A stretch of DNA of 64,000 bases. It comes from DATFVJ01 sp963851085. Its GTDB lineage: Bacteria > Actinomycetota > Actinomycetes > Streptosporangiales > Streptosporangiaceae. The notes under the pieces were generated by a model that worked only from the letters and a program-made list of their open reading frames with translations, did not search any database and was not told where the DNA came from. The stretch covers positions 248,001 through 312,000 of the forward strand of contig CAWKNX010000018.1 in the NCBI GenBank assembly GCA_963851085.1, written 5' to 3'. The position numbers and the translations under genes were made by a program. Positions 26,738 through 35,655 of this stretch are shown here, piece after piece (positions within the stretch are counted from its first letter, which is position 1; each line of letters starts with the position of its first letter).

Positions 26738-27494
26738 TCGTCGCGCCGGAGGCGCGCCGGCCGAGCACGGCGCCGCAGGCGCGCCGGCCGAGCACGGCGC
26801 CGCAGGCGCCGTGGATGACCGTACCAGGGGCGTGTCCAGCGGAACACTGCGCCGATTCACCGGGGGCGAGCGGTGGGTGCACTGGGGCACCGCGACCCTC
26901 ATGGTGGTCTGTATCGTGACAGCGGCGTTCCTTTATGTGGGGCCGCTCGCCATCTTGACCGGCCGGCGCAGGCTGATCGAGCTGATCCATGTCTACGCGG
27001 GCATCGGCCTGCCGATACCGATACTGCTTGGCTGGCTGTCACGCAGCTTCCGGCGCGACCTGGCGCGGCTGAACAGGTTCTCGCCACGTGACTGGGAATG
27101 GCTGCGCTCGCGCGACCGGCGCAGCGGCACGATCGCCGTAGGTAAGTTCAATGCGGGCCAGAAGCTGAACGCCGCGTTCATCACCGGATCGATCCTTGTC
27201 ATGCTCGGGTCCGGGGTGATGCTTTTCTGGCCTGATCCGCTGAATCTGCCGCTGCCGCTGCGTGTCGGCGCGACGTTCGTCCACGACTGGCTGGCGCTCG
27301 CGGTCTTCGTCGTCGTGCTTGGCCATATCTGGTACGCGACCCGCGAGCCCGAGGCGCTGCGAGGCATGTGGAGCGGGCGGGTGCCGATATCGTGGGCCGC
27401 GCGTAACCACGCGGGCTGGCTCGCAGAACAGGACGCGGACGGCGAACCCGTGGAGGCGGCCCGCGGGGCGGCGGGCGGGGAGCCGCCGGGATAG
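26721..27494 (+). CDS. Cytochrome b561-type membrane subunit
   Basis: A 257-residue protein with an Ala-rich head and four membrane helices (about residues 60-80, 93-113, 150-170 and 190-210). His in ERWVHWGTATL, LIHVYAGIG, VHDWLALAVF and VLGHIWYATRE can ligate two b hemes, as in formate dehydrogenase gamma and b561 proteins. It should anchor the molybdopterin subunit encoded upstream. The ATG at 26721 overlaps that gene by 17 bp; a GTG at 26811 (VDDRTRG) is a possible later start that would skip the head. The head is a 27 bp duplication (GAPAEHGAA twice). Confidence 0.88.
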   Translation: MIPPRDRRAGGAPAEHGAAGAPAEHGAAGAVDDRTRGVSSGTLRRFTGGERWVHWGTATLMVVCIVTAAFLYVGPLAILTGRRRLIELIHVYAGIGLPIPILLGWLSRSFRRDLARLNRFSPRDWEWLRSRDRRSGTIAVGKFNAGQKLNAAFITGSILVMLGSGVMLFWPDPLNLPLPLRVGATFVHDWLALAVFVVVLGHIWYATREPEALRGMWSGRVPISWAARNHAGWLAEQDADGEPVEAARGAAGGEPPG

Positions 27495-27805
27495 CGTCCC
27501 CAGGAACCACACCGCATCCGCCGGCCCCAGACACCGGCCGCCCGTATCCCGCGGTGCCGCACCATCGGCCCCAGAAAGAGTCCGCCGGGTTCGTGGCGCG
27601 CGCCGCCGGAACTGGCCAGCCGGGCGCGCCCGGCGCAGTACCGCGCCCGGTCGCGTCCGGCGGCCTGAGATACGACGCCACGCTTGACGAGAGTGGGTGG
27701 CGATGGCGGGCCACCGCGACCGGGCCCCGCGCAGACCCACCAGGACGGCGCTGTGCGGGCCCGGTGCTGTGCCGTGCGGCGCCGCGGCGCGCCGCAGCGC
27801 ACGTC
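27495..27805. other. 311 bp intergenic region, no feature seen
   Basis: This is the gap between the 3' ends of the cytochrome b gene and serC. It is GC-rich with no gene, hairpin or repeat that I can support. Confidence 0.5.
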
Positions 27806-28918
27806 TTACAGCCGCTCGACGACGTAGTCGATGCAGGTGGTGAGCGCCTCGACATCGGTCGGGTCGATGGCAGGGAACATTCCTACGCGCAACTGGTTGC
27901 GGCCGAGCTTGCGATATGGCTCGGTGTCCACGATCCCGTTCGTGCGCAGCGTCGCGGCGACTGCGGCGGCGTCCACCTCGCTGGCGAAGTCGATGGTGCC
28001 GACCACCTGCGAGCGCTGCGCCGGGTCGGCGACGAACGGCGTGGCGTAGGGCGTCTTCTCGGCCCAGGTGTACAGCCGCCCCGCCGAGTCCGCGGTGCGG
28101 GCAGTCGTCCAGGCGAGGCCGCCCGCGGCGAGCATCCACTCGACCTGCTCCGCGAGCAGCAGCAGGGTAGCGACGGCGGGCGTGTTGTAGGTCTGGTCCT
28201 TCGCCGAGTTGTCGATCGCAACCGGCAAGGAGAAGAACTCCGGCACGTACCGCCCGCTCGCGGCGATTTCGTCGACGCGGGCAAGCGCCGCCGGAGACAT
28301 CAGTGCGATCCACAGCCCGCCATCTGAGGCGAAACACTTCTGCGGCGCGAAGTAGTACACGTCGAACTCACCGGCTCGCACGGGCAGGCCGCCCGCGCCG
28401 CTCGTGGCGTCCACGAGCACGAGCGCATCGCCGCCGCCGACCCGCTCGATCGGCATGGCCACGCCCGTCGAGGTCTCGTTGTGGGTAAGCGCGTAGACAT
28501 CCACCCCCTCCTCCGCGCGCGGCAGCGGATGGGTGCCCGGCGGGCTGGAGATGACGCTCGGCTCAGCAAGCCACGGTGCCTTGGCGGCCGCGCTGGCGAA
28601 CTTGCTTGAGAACTCTCCGAAGGACAGGTGCTGCGACTTGCCGCGGATCAGCCCGAATACCGCGATGTCCCAGAACGCCGTGGTACCGCCGTTGCCGACC
28701 ACCACACGGTAGCCGTCCGGCAGGGCGAACAGTTCGCCGAGGCCGCCGGTGACCCGGCGCACGAGCGACTTGACCGGGGCCTGCCGGTGTGACGTACCGA
28801 GGTAGCCGTCGGCCGACGAAGCGAGCGCGCTCAGTTGCTCCGGACGGACCTTCGAGGGCCCGCAGCCGAAGCGTCCGTCCACCGGCATGATCTCAGCTGG
28901 GATAGCGATGTTAGCCAC
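27806..28918 (-). CDS. serC: Phosphoserine aminotransferase
   Basis: A 370-residue fold-type I PLP enzyme of the serine pathway, converting 3-phosphohydroxypyruvate and glutamate to O-phosphoserine. It also serves the DXP-dependent vitamin B6 pathway in some bacteria. It matches the actinobacterial SerC class: DGRFGCGPSKVRPEQ at the start, GTSHRQAPVK, then the PLP lysine in FAPQKCFASDGG, and a C-terminal NQLRVGMFPAIDPTDVEALT. The GTG at 28918 starts MANIAIPAEI. O-phosphoserine is the CysM substrate in CysO pathways, which is of interest given cysO at 8931. pdxH lies 1.5 kb away. Confidence 0.95.
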   Translation of the reverse strand: MANIAIPAEIMPVDGRFGCGPSKVRPEQLSALASSADGYLGTSHRQAPVKSLVRRVTGGLGELFALPDGYRVVVGNGGTTAFWDIAVFGLIRGKSQHLSFGEFSSKFASAAAKAPWLAEPSVISSPPGTHPLPRAEEGVDVYALTHNETSTGVAMPIERVGGGDALVLVDATSGAGGLPVRAGEFDVYYFAPQKCFASDGGLWIALMSPAALARVDEIAASGRYVPEFFSLPVAIDNSAKDQTYNTPAVATLLLLAEQVEWMLAAGGLAWTTARTADSAGRLYTWAEKTPYATPFVADPAQRSQVVGTIDFASEVDAAAVAATLRTNGIVDTEPYRKLGRNQLRVGMFPAIDPTDVEALTTCIDYVVERL

Positions 28919-28974
28919 GGCTCAACCTTAGTGAGCGTCCGGTGAGCTTGGTCCGGCGCCTGGCCGGCGGCGCG

Positions 28975-30078
28975 TCACGCGTGCAGGACCTCGGCCGCGC
29001 CTGCCACCTCCTTCACGGTACGGGATTTCGGGCCGACGTACCGCGCGCTCGGCCGGATCAGCCTGCCCGTGCGCTTCTGCTCCAGGATGTGCGCGGCCCA
29101 GCCGGCCGTGCGGGCGCAGGTGAACATCGACGTGAACATGTGGGCAGGGACCCCGGCGAAATCAAGCATGATCGCGGCCCAGAACTCCACGTTTGTGGAG
29201 AGCACCCGGTCCGGCTTGCGGGCGTGCAGTTCTTCGAGCGCCGCGCTCTCGAGCGCCACGGCGGCCTCATACCGTGGCGCGCCTAGCTCCTCGGCGGTGC
29301 GGCGAAGTACCCGTGCTCGCGGGTCCTCTGCGCGATACACCCGGTGACCGAAACCCATCAGCCGTTCGCCCTCGTCGAGCGCTTGTTTCACGTAGGCGAG
29401 CGCGTCACCGCTGCGCTCCACCTCCTCGATCATGTGCAGGACACGCGCGGGCGCGCCGCCGTGCAGGGGCCCGGACATGGCGCCGACCGCACCGGAGAGT
29501 GCGGCTGCCACGTCCGCGCCGGTGGAGGCGATGACGCGGGCGGTGAAGGTGGAGGCGTTCATCCCATGCTCGGCCGCGGACGTCCAGTACGCGTCGATCG
29601 CCTTGATATGCCGGGGATCCGGCTCACCGCGCCACCTGACCATGAAGCGCTCGACGATGGTCGTAGCCTCGTCCACGCGGCGCTGCGGCACCATCGGGAT
29701 ACCGAGGCCGCGTGCGGCCTGCGCCACGAACGACAGCGCCATCACCGACGCCCTGGCGAGATCGTCGCGGGCCTGTTCGTCGCTGATGTCAAGCAGTGGC
29801 CGCATTCCCCAGCCGGGCGCGAGCATCGCGAGCGCGCTCTGCACGTCGACGCGGATGTCGCCGGAGTGGACAGGGATCGGGTAGGGCTCAGCCGGCGGCA
29901 GGCCCGGCTCGAAACTGTCGTCCACGAGCAGGCCCCATACGTTCCCGTACGACACCTGTCCGACCAGGTCTTCGATGTCCACGCCCCGGTAGCGAAGGGA
30001 TCCGCCCTCCTTGTCGGGTTCGGCGATCTCGGTCTCGAACGCCACGACATCTTCGAGTCCCGGCTTGAAGTCGGACAT
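28975..30078 (-). CDS. Citrate synthase (citrate synthase 2 type)
   Basis: A 367-residue citrate synthase condensing acetyl-CoA with oxaloacetate, or a closely related 2-methylcitrate synthase. Present are LRYRGVDIEDLV, EHGMNASTFTARVIASTGAD (catalytic His), GPLHGGAPARVL (His), and MGFGHRVYRAEDPRA (His/Arg). The short length fits the actinobacterial CitA/GltA2 group that accompanies a full-size enzyme elsewhere. The ATG at 30078 follows GAGGAAG; the frame is open to 30288 but that part has no family match. It is divergent from pdxH. Confidence 0.92.
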   Translation of the reverse strand: MSDFKPGLEDVVAFETEIAEPDKEGGSLRYRGVDIEDLVGQVSYGNVWGLLVDDSFEPGLPPAEPYPIPVHSGDIRVDVQSALAMLAPGWGMRPLLDISDEQARDDLARASVMALSFVAQAARGLGIPMVPQRRVDEATTIVERFMVRWRGEPDPRHIKAIDAYWTSAAEHGMNASTFTARVIASTGADVAAALSGAVGAMSGPLHGGAPARVLHMIEEVERSGDALAYVKQALDEGERLMGFGHRVYRAEDPRARVLRRTAEELGAPRYEAAVALESAALEELHARKPDRVLSTNVEFWAAIMLDFAGVPAHMFTSMFTCARTAGWAAHILEQKRTGRLIRPSARYVGPKSRTVKEVAGAAEVLHA

Positions 30079-30371
30079 GTACGCTTCCTCTGTCTTCTCT
30101 GGGTACGGCGTGAAGGGCGAACGACCGTATGCACTTTTCCGTGGTCCGTCTGGACCGTTGTGACGGTACTGGACGGTACTGCTACCCTGTCCCCACGCGA
30201 GGGGCAGGGGATCATCTTGCGCGGTTGCGCCTGGTGCCCCGACCGTACGCGGGTGCGGTTGCACGCGCACGGCGAGGTTTTCATTCAATCGCGCGGACCC
30301 GAGGCGAGATAGTGGGTAAGTTACTGCCTGCCGAGGTCACCGCGTGCCGTGCCGTGTGATGATCAGTACCC
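30079..30371. other. 293 bp divergent promoter region
   Basis: This gap lies between the citrate synthase and pdxH starts. On the plus strand a TTGTGA...TACCCT pair (about 30156-30188) could be a -35/-10 promoter for pdxH. No regulator site is clear. Confidence 0.35.
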
Positions 30372-31019
30372 GTGGATGCATCGGACGGCGCACCGGACCA
30401 GGACGGGCCACAGGATACTGACCTCACCGCGCAGTCGATGGCAGCCGACCCGGTTACCCAGTTCTCCCGCTGGCTCGCTGACGCGGCGACGGCGGGCCTT
30501 CCCGAGCCGACCGCCATGGTGCTCGCCACGGCCTCGCCGGACGGTGTGCCGCGCGCGCGCACCGTCCTGCTCAAGGGCTACGACTCGGACGGCTTCGTCT
30601 TCTACACCAACAAGACGTCGCGCAAGGGCCGCGAGCTCAGTGCCAATCCCCGGGCCTGCCTGCTTTTCCCCTGGCACGCCATGCGCCGGCAGGTCATCAT
30701 CGAGGGCGGCGTCGCCGAGGTCCCCCCGGCGCAGAGCGAGCGCTATTTCCGCTCCAGGCCGCATGGCTCACAGCTCGGTGCGTGGGCGAGCAGGCAGTCA
30801 ACCGTGCTCACCTCGCGCGCGGAGCTCGACGATCGCCACCGGCGCCTGCTTACCCGCTGGCCGGAGGGGACCGAGGTGCCGATGCCCCCATTTTGGGGTG
30901 GTTACCTGATAGTCCCCGAGCAGGTCGAGTTCTGGCAGGGCCGCGCCAGCCGGTTGCATGACAGGCTGCGCTACCGCCGCGCCGGCGACGGCTGGGCCAT
31001 CGAACGCCTGTCCCCCTGA
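30372..31019 (+). CDS. pdxH: Pyridoxamine 5'-phosphate oxidase
   Basis: A 215-residue FMN-dependent enzyme that oxidises pyridoxine or pyridoxamine phosphate to PLP. ARTVLLKGYDSDGFVFYTN, SRKGRELSANPRACLLFPW, RQVIIEGG, YFRSRPHGSQLGAWAS and the C-terminal FWQGRASRLHDRLRY ... WAIERLSP make up the classic PdxH set, including the terminal RL.P motif. The GTG at 30372 gives a normal length. PLP supply links it to serC and other PLP enzymes in the window. Confidence 0.97.
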   Translation: MDASDGAPDQDGPQDTDLTAQSMAADPVTQFSRWLADAATAGLPEPTAMVLATASPDGVPRARTVLLKGYDSDGFVFYTNKTSRKGRELSANPRACLLFPWHAMRRQVIIEGGVAEVPPAQSERYFRSRPHGSQLGAWASRQSTVLTSRAELDDRHRRLLTRWPEGTEVPMPPFWGGYLIVPEQVEFWQGRASRLHDRLRYRRAGDGWAIERLSP

Positions 31020-31104
31020 CCAGGCTTGCTTGAAATAAGGCGGCTGCGCGCGGCAGCCGCTGCGGGCCAGCGGTGGCGTTAGCATCAGTGGGAGAGGAGA
31101 CAAG

Positions 31105-31824
31105 TTGACCGCCCACGGGCTCATCGACACAACCGAGATGTACCTCCGCACCATTTTCGAGCTCGAAGAGGAGGGCATCGTGCCGCTGCGCGCCCGCATC
31201 GCGGAGCGGCTGTCGCAGCGTGGCCCGACCGTGAGCGAGACCGTCGCCCGAATGGAACGGGACGGCTTGCTGCGGGTGGCAGGCGACCGTCAGCTTTCAC
31301 TGACCGAGACCGGGCGGTCACTCGCCACGCAGGTCATGCGTAAGCACCGGCTCGCCGAATGCCTGCTGCTCGACGTCATTGGCCTGCCGTGGGAGGAAGT
31401 GCACATCGAGGCGTGCCGGTGGGAACACGTCATGTCGGATGCCGTCGAGCGCCGCATGATCGAGCTGCTCGATTACCCGGCCAGGTGCCCGCACGGAAAT
31501 ATCATTCCCGGGCTGGACGAACTCGGCCTCCCTCCGGAAGCCAAGGCCCGCTTGTTCGACGCTGAACAGGAGCGGGTGCAGTCCATGATCGACGCCGCAT
31601 CCTCGCGGGCCGAACCGGTAATTGTCCGGCGGATCAGCGAACAAGTCCAAAGTGATGCCGGTCTCATGCTTAAACTCAAGCGAGTTGGGATACAACCCGG
31701 ACGCGAGGTAGTGCTCGCGAGCAGCGACGGCGGTGTGCGGGTGACGTGCGGCGAGGCGGCTGAGTGCCAGACGGCCGACCTGCCGCGTGGTATTGCCGCG
31801 CACGTCTTCGTCGCGAGGCTGTGA
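31105..31824 (+). CDS. DtxR/IdeR-family metal-dependent repressor
   Basis: A 239-residue metalloregulator. Residues 1-75 are the winged helix (TTEMYLRTIFELEEEG, GPTVSETVARMERDGLL). Metal ligands of both sites are intact: His 81 and Glu 85 (KHRLAE), His 100, Cys 104, Glu 107 and His 108 (VHIEACRWEH). A C-terminal FeoA/SH3-like domain covers residues 160-239. It should repress iron-uptake or manganese genes when metal is bound. Cys 104 points to the iron class (DtxR/IdeR) rather than MntR. The TTG at 31105 follows GGAGAGGAG. Confidence 0.94.
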   Translation: MTAHGLIDTTEMYLRTIFELEEEGIVPLRARIAERLSQRGPTVSETVARMERDGLLRVAGDRQLSLTETGRSLATQVMRKHRLAECLLLDVIGLPWEEVHIEACRWEHVMSDAVERRMIELLDYPARCPHGNIIPGLDELGLPPEAKARLFDAEQERVQSMIDAASSRAEPVIVRRISEQVQSDAGLMLKLKRVGIQPGREVVLASSDGGVRVTCGEAAECQTADLPRGIAAHVFVARL

Positions 31825-31929
31825 GCTGGTGGAGCCGGGGAGGAACGACGATAGATTTCTCGTTACCAATGAAATTGGGGAGGCGGGAGTGACGCGCGGG
31901 CCGGCCCGTCGCCGCAATGGTGAGGTGAC

Positions 31930-34194
31930 GTGCCGATGAAACGGTGGGGTGACGGCGCATTCGACGCGTACCTGCCCGCGGAGACCGTGCTTCGGCAGGT
32001 CGAAACGGCGGTCATCGCCACCGATCGGGCGAGCAATCTGCTCTACGCGAACGCCCATGCCGCAAGGCTGTTCGGTTTCCCCAAGGATTTTCATCACCTA
32101 ATAGGGCATTCCATCCTCCAGATGGGTTTCGAGAAAGCCGATCTTGTCAAGGCGACGGGACTAGCCACACAGGTGCTCCGTGGCCTGGTCTGGGAGGGCA
32201 CCTTCGTCAGCGTGCGGCAGGATGGCTCGCGGGTGTTCGTGCGGGCGCAGGCCGCGCCGCTGCGCCATCCGTCCGGAGCGATCGACGGGATCGTCATCTT
32301 CGCCCGCGAGGCGATGCGCCGGGGGAACGAGCGGGAGTTCGACAGGATCGGCCTGCTCGAGCGGATCGGTGAGCGGCTTGCCGGATCGCTCGAGCTCGAC
32401 CGCACCCTCCGGCATGTTGCCGAGACCTTGGTCCCGCAGTTCGCCGATCACTGCTTCATCGATCTCCGCCAGAACGACAAGCTGGTGCGGCGGGTGGCGA
32501 TGCACTCCAAGGGCTGGCAGCCCGCGCCGGGAACCTGGGCGGCGGTGGGTGAACCCATCCACTACCCGCAGGGCCACTTCTGCCAGCAGGCCATGCAGCG
32601 GCTTGACACCGTGGTCGTCGAGGATTTCGAGAGCCAGAAGTTTCCCGCACCGAGCGCGGCGAGCGCGGCCGCGTGCTCGGACGTCGCCGTCACCTCCGTC
32701 ATCGCCGCGCCTCTGCTTGCGCGCGGTGAACTTCTCGGCGTGATGAGCCTCGCGCTGTCCCGCCTCTCTCATCGTGACGACATCCACTACGACTCGTTCG
32801 ACCGCGAATTCGTCGGGGCGGTCGCGGGCCGGGTGGCGATCGCGATCGACAACGCGATGTTGTTCGAGGAGGAACGGCGCACCGCGCTCGCATTCCAGAC
32901 GAGCCTGCTGCCGCAGCAGATCCCGAAGCTCGACGGGCTTGAGATCGCTTGCAGATACGTGCCCGCAAAGCCGCTGGAGACCCGTGGCCAGGGGATTCAG
33001 ACACAGGTCGGTGGGGACTGGTACGACATCATCCCGCTGTCCGCCGGCCGGGTCGCGATCGTCATAGGTGACGTCGAGGGCCGTGGCGCGCGCGCGGCCG
33101 CGATCATGGGACAGCTCCGCGCCGCGCTGCGTGCTTTCGCGCAGGATGAAAAGCCGCCCGCCGAGATGCTGCGCAAGCTTGACGAGTGGTGCCGGACGCT
33201 CGGGCACGTCGAGACCGACGCCCACGGGGTTTCCGCGCCTGTGACCCCGACTGTGAGCTGCACCTACCTTGTCTACGACGCGTGGACACGCAAGCTGGCC
33301 TTCGCCAACGCGGGCCACGACGCGCCGCTGCTCATCGTGGACGGCGAGGTCGGCCAGCTTGAGATCGAGCACAAAGGGGTCTTGCTCGGGGTCCGCTCGC
33401 AAGGCGTCGGCGGGGTGCCACCGTTCCGCGAGGAGCAGCGTGAACTGCCGCCGGGTGCCACCTTGCTGCTGTACACGGACGGCCTGACCGACCGGCGGAC
33501 ACGTGCGGACGGCAGCGGGCACTACACCGAGGACGAAGCGGCGGAGATGCTGCGCAAATCGGTTAAGTCTGTGGCGCACAAGGACGTCGAGGCGCTTGCG
33601 AAGGCGGCTGAGGAGGCCGTACCCGGTGACATCGACGACGACATGGCGATCGTTGTCGTGCGGTCGGCCGCTGCCAAGCTGCCATCAGAGGAACAGGTGT
33701 TCCCTGCGGAGCCGATCATGGTGTCGGGGGCTCGCCGGATGGCTGCGGAGGCCTTCGCCGGTTGGGGGCTGGATCCTGGCCAGTCGGAACTCGCCTGCCT
33801 GCTGGTCTCGGAGGTCGTCACAAACGTCGTGCTGCACGCGGCACTGTCACCAAGCCCGCGACGCGAGCTCGTCTACGATTCGGCCGCGGTCGGTGGCGGC
33901 CCCATGGTCACGGGCCTGGACGACAGCTGGGAGCTTGCCGTGTTCGACGACGCACCCCTATCCATGGGGTCAGAGTTCACTGTCCGCCTGCGGCGCGGTG
34001 AGTCTGCGATCTGGGTTGAGGTGTTCGACTCAGACCTGCGGCTGCCACGGATTCGCAATGCTGGCGAGAACGACGAGGGAGGACGCGGGCTCTACCTCGT
34101 GGACCAGCTTTCGAGCCGCTGGGGTTGCCGGCCGACCAAGGAAGGCAAGGCGGTCTGGTTCGAGGTGCCTGTCCGCCGTTCCAGGAATTCATAA
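31930..34194 (+). CDS. PAS-GAF-PP2C (SpoIIE)-HATPase signalling protein
   Basis: A 754-residue cytoplasmic regulator with four domains: PAS (about 17-125), GAF (about 140-312), a SpoIIE-type PP2C phosphatase (about 335-565) and a RsbW-like ATPase (about 580-750). Phosphatase metal residues are in GGDWYD (361-366), and GDVEGRG (380-386) stands where GDVxGHG is usual. YTDGLTDRR and DDDMAIVVVR follow. The ATPase has EVVTNVVLHA (N box) and EGGRGLYLVDQLSSRWG (G2 box). Such proteins control anti-sigma-antagonists in stress responses; no sigma factor lies nearby, so it probably acts in trans. GTG 31930 or ATG 31936 is the start. Confidence 0.93.
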   Translation: MPMKRWGDGAFDAYLPAETVLRQVETAVIATDRASNLLYANAHAARLFGFPKDFHHLIGHSILQMGFEKADLVKATGLATQVLRGLVWEGTFVSVRQDGSRVFVRAQAAPLRHPSGAIDGIVIFAREAMRRGNEREFDRIGLLERIGERLAGSLELDRTLRHVAETLVPQFADHCFIDLRQNDKLVRRVAMHSKGWQPAPGTWAAVGEPIHYPQGHFCQQAMQRLDTVVVEDFESQKFPAPSAASAAACSDVAVTSVIAAPLLARGELLGVMSLALSRLSHRDDIHYDSFDREFVGAVAGRVAIAIDNAMLFEEERRTALAFQTSLLPQQIPKLDGLEIACRYVPAKPLETRGQGIQTQVGGDWYDIIPLSAGRVAIVIGDVEGRGARAAAIMGQLRAALRAFAQDEKPPAEMLRKLDEWCRTLGHVETDAHGVSAPVTPTVSCTYLVYDAWTRKLAFANAGHDAPLLIVDGEVGQLEIEHKGVLLGVRSQGVGGVPPFREEQRELPPGATLLLYTDGLTDRRTRADGSGHYTEDEAAEMLRKSVKSVAHKDVEALAKAAEEAVPGDIDDDMAIVVVRSAAAKLPSEEQVFPAEPIMVSGARRMAAEAFAGWGLDPGQSELACLLVSEVVTNVVLHAALSPSPRRELVYDSAAVGGGPMVTGLDDSWELAVFDDAPLSMGSEFTVRLRRGESAIWVEVFDSDLRLPRIRNAGENDEGGRGLYLVDQLSSRWGCRPTKEGKAVWFEVPVRRSRNS

Positions 34195-34287
34195 GCCGCA
34201 CTCACGCCCCCTGGCGGCGTTCCCTGCCCCGCCGGGGCGTGGCGCTGCGCGGTGGCGGCGCACGGTTCGGTGCCCCGCCGCGCGCGT

Positions 34288-34452
34288 TCAGTGCGATGTG
34301 GCCCAGAGCGCGAGGACCACGATGGCGAATATCACGATGGCTGCGGTCCAGTGCCTGCCGGTCACGCCGAGCCCGAGGCGCCGCCGTAGCCTGGTCCAGA
34401 AGAAGGCCACCAGGACCGCGAGCAGGCCAAGCAGGATCAGGCCGGGAGCCAC
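34288..34452 (-). CDS. Small two-helix membrane protein
   Basis: A 54-residue protein, APGLILLGLLAVLVAFFW (helix 1), a basic loop RLRRRLGLG, and TAAIVIFAIVVLALWATSH (helix 2). The GTG at 34452 is chosen because GGAGG lies 5 bases upstream. I know no family. It is convergent with the PP2C gene and 104 bp downstream of merR in the same direction, so it may share that transcript. Confidence 0.6.
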   Translation of the reverse strand: MAPGLILLGLLAVLVAFFWTRLRRRLGLGVTGRHWTAAIVIFAIVVLALWATSH

Positions 34453-34556
34453 CGCAGCCTCCAAGGGGCAAAGATACCTAGCATCGAGCCTACCGCCGAA
34501 TGAGTGCGATCCCGCGATCTGAACATGCATGTACCGCTGCGGTCATGCGCAGCAGT

Positions 34557-34973
34557 TCAGCGGCTCAGGCTCGCGAGCTCCAGCACCCGCGCCGTTTCCT
34601 CCGAGCCGCTCCGCTCCACCGACTCCCTCAGGCTGTGCAGCATGGACATTTGCTGGCCGAGTTCGTCGAGGCGGTCCTCCACAAGCTGGGCGGCCCTGGC
34701 CCGCTGCGCCGGCGTGAGAACCCTGCCGAGCACCAGCCGGGCGAGCGGCTTGATCTGCTCGAGCCGGAATCCGAGCTCTTTGAGCGACAGCGCCGTTTCG
34801 ATGTAGCGCCGGTACTCCTGCGGGTACTTCCGCGTGCCGCCCGGCGAACGGTGCGGCTCCGGCAAGATCCCAAGCTCCTCGTAGTAGCGGATGGTACGGC
34901 TGCTGACCCCGGTCACCCTGGCGAGCTGGCCGATGCTCACCATGCCGGACAGTTCGCCGATCACGTCAGTCAT
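34557..34973 (-). CDS. MerR-family transcriptional regulator
   Basis: A 138-residue activator-type regulator. The MerR winged helix (VSIGQLARVTGVSSRTIRYYEELGIL ... GTRKYPQEYRRYIETA) covers residues 11-70, followed by a long dimer helix. No Cys is present in the effector end, so it is unlikely to sense metals or thiols directly. ATG 34973 (MTDVIGE) or ATG 34943 (MVSIGQ) may be the start. A target is not evident; MerR proteins usually act on their own or a divergent promoter. Confidence 0.9.
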   Translation of the reverse strand: MTDVIGELSGMVSIGQLARVTGVSSRTIRYYEELGILPEPHRSPGGTRKYPQEYRRYIETALSLKELGFRLEQIKPLARLVLGRVLTPAQRARAAQLVEDRLDELGQQMSMLHSLRESVERSGSEETARVLELASLSR

Positions 34974-35245
34974 GCGCAGGCCCCCGAAACGATCCCATAC
35001 AACATTTTGCACCCTTCCAGATACGCATAGTAACCAGAAGGTGGGTGCGGGCGTCCAGTGCTCCGGCCATAGATGCCGTCCAGCGCGCGGCCCGTGCTTC
35101 AGGTGGTCGTGCTTCAGGTAGCGCGCGCCCTGCCTTGGCCGGGCGCGCGTGTGCGTATGTCAGGGCAGCGTCCACAGGTCCACCGCGGCACGCCGCCGGG
35201 CGCACCGCGGGCGGCAGAGTGCCCCATGGCGCCCGGCGGACGAGG

Positions 35246-35623
35246 CTAGAAGCTCTCGTAAAGCGACAGGCTGGGCCGCCGCCTGGGAGCCTTTTCCGCG
35301 ACCGGACCAGGAACCTCGATCTCCATGCGCAGCAGCGCGCCGCCTAGCGTCTTGCCTAGGTTGTCGCTGCGCAATGAGCGCGATCCGCCGCCACCCAGCG
35401 CGCGGCGGGCGACAAAGTTGAGCGCCAGCACGTTCGCTGCCTCGTACCGGTTCACCGGGCCGCCCCACAGGCCGGCGAAGTGCGCCGCCACCCGCTCGGC
35501 GGTGACTTCTTGCCTGATGACGTCGTAGGCCACGGCGTCGTAGGCGAACAGGGCGACGTTGACGGTGTCACCCTTGTCACCCGACCGGGTGCCGCACAGG
35601 TCACGCAGCAGAATCCGCGGCAT
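35246..35623 (-). CDS. AtuA-like C-terminal (ferredoxin-fold) domain protein
   Basis: A 125-residue protein, LLRDLCGTRSGDKGDTVNVALFAYD at the start and LNFVARRALGGGGSRSLRSDNLGKTLG in the middle, both typical of the small domain that is fused to or encoded beside AtuA/DUF1446 proteins. It starts 32 bp after the AtuA-like gene on the same strand, so the two form an operon and probably one complex. The pair is linked to acyclic terpene or branched acyl-CoA breakdown in Pseudomonas; the role here is unknown. Confidence 0.85.
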   Translation of the reverse strand: MPRILLRDLCGTRSGDKGDTVNVALFAYDAVAYDVIRQEVTAERVAAHFAGLWGGPVNRYEAANVLALNFVARRALGGGGSRSLRSDNLGKTLGGALLRMEIEVPGPVAEKAPRRRPSLSLYESF

Positions 35624-35655
35624 GTTCCGCCTCCTCGCCGGGCCGGAGGTCCCGG

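Noticed and set aside
25541..26902. A 453-codon minus-strand frame over the molybdopterin oxidoreductase
   Set aside because: Composition is random-like and it lies opposite a well-supported gene.
27039..28337. A 432-codon minus-strand frame over the cytochrome b and serC genes
   Set aside because: It overlaps serC in another frame on the same strand and has no motif.
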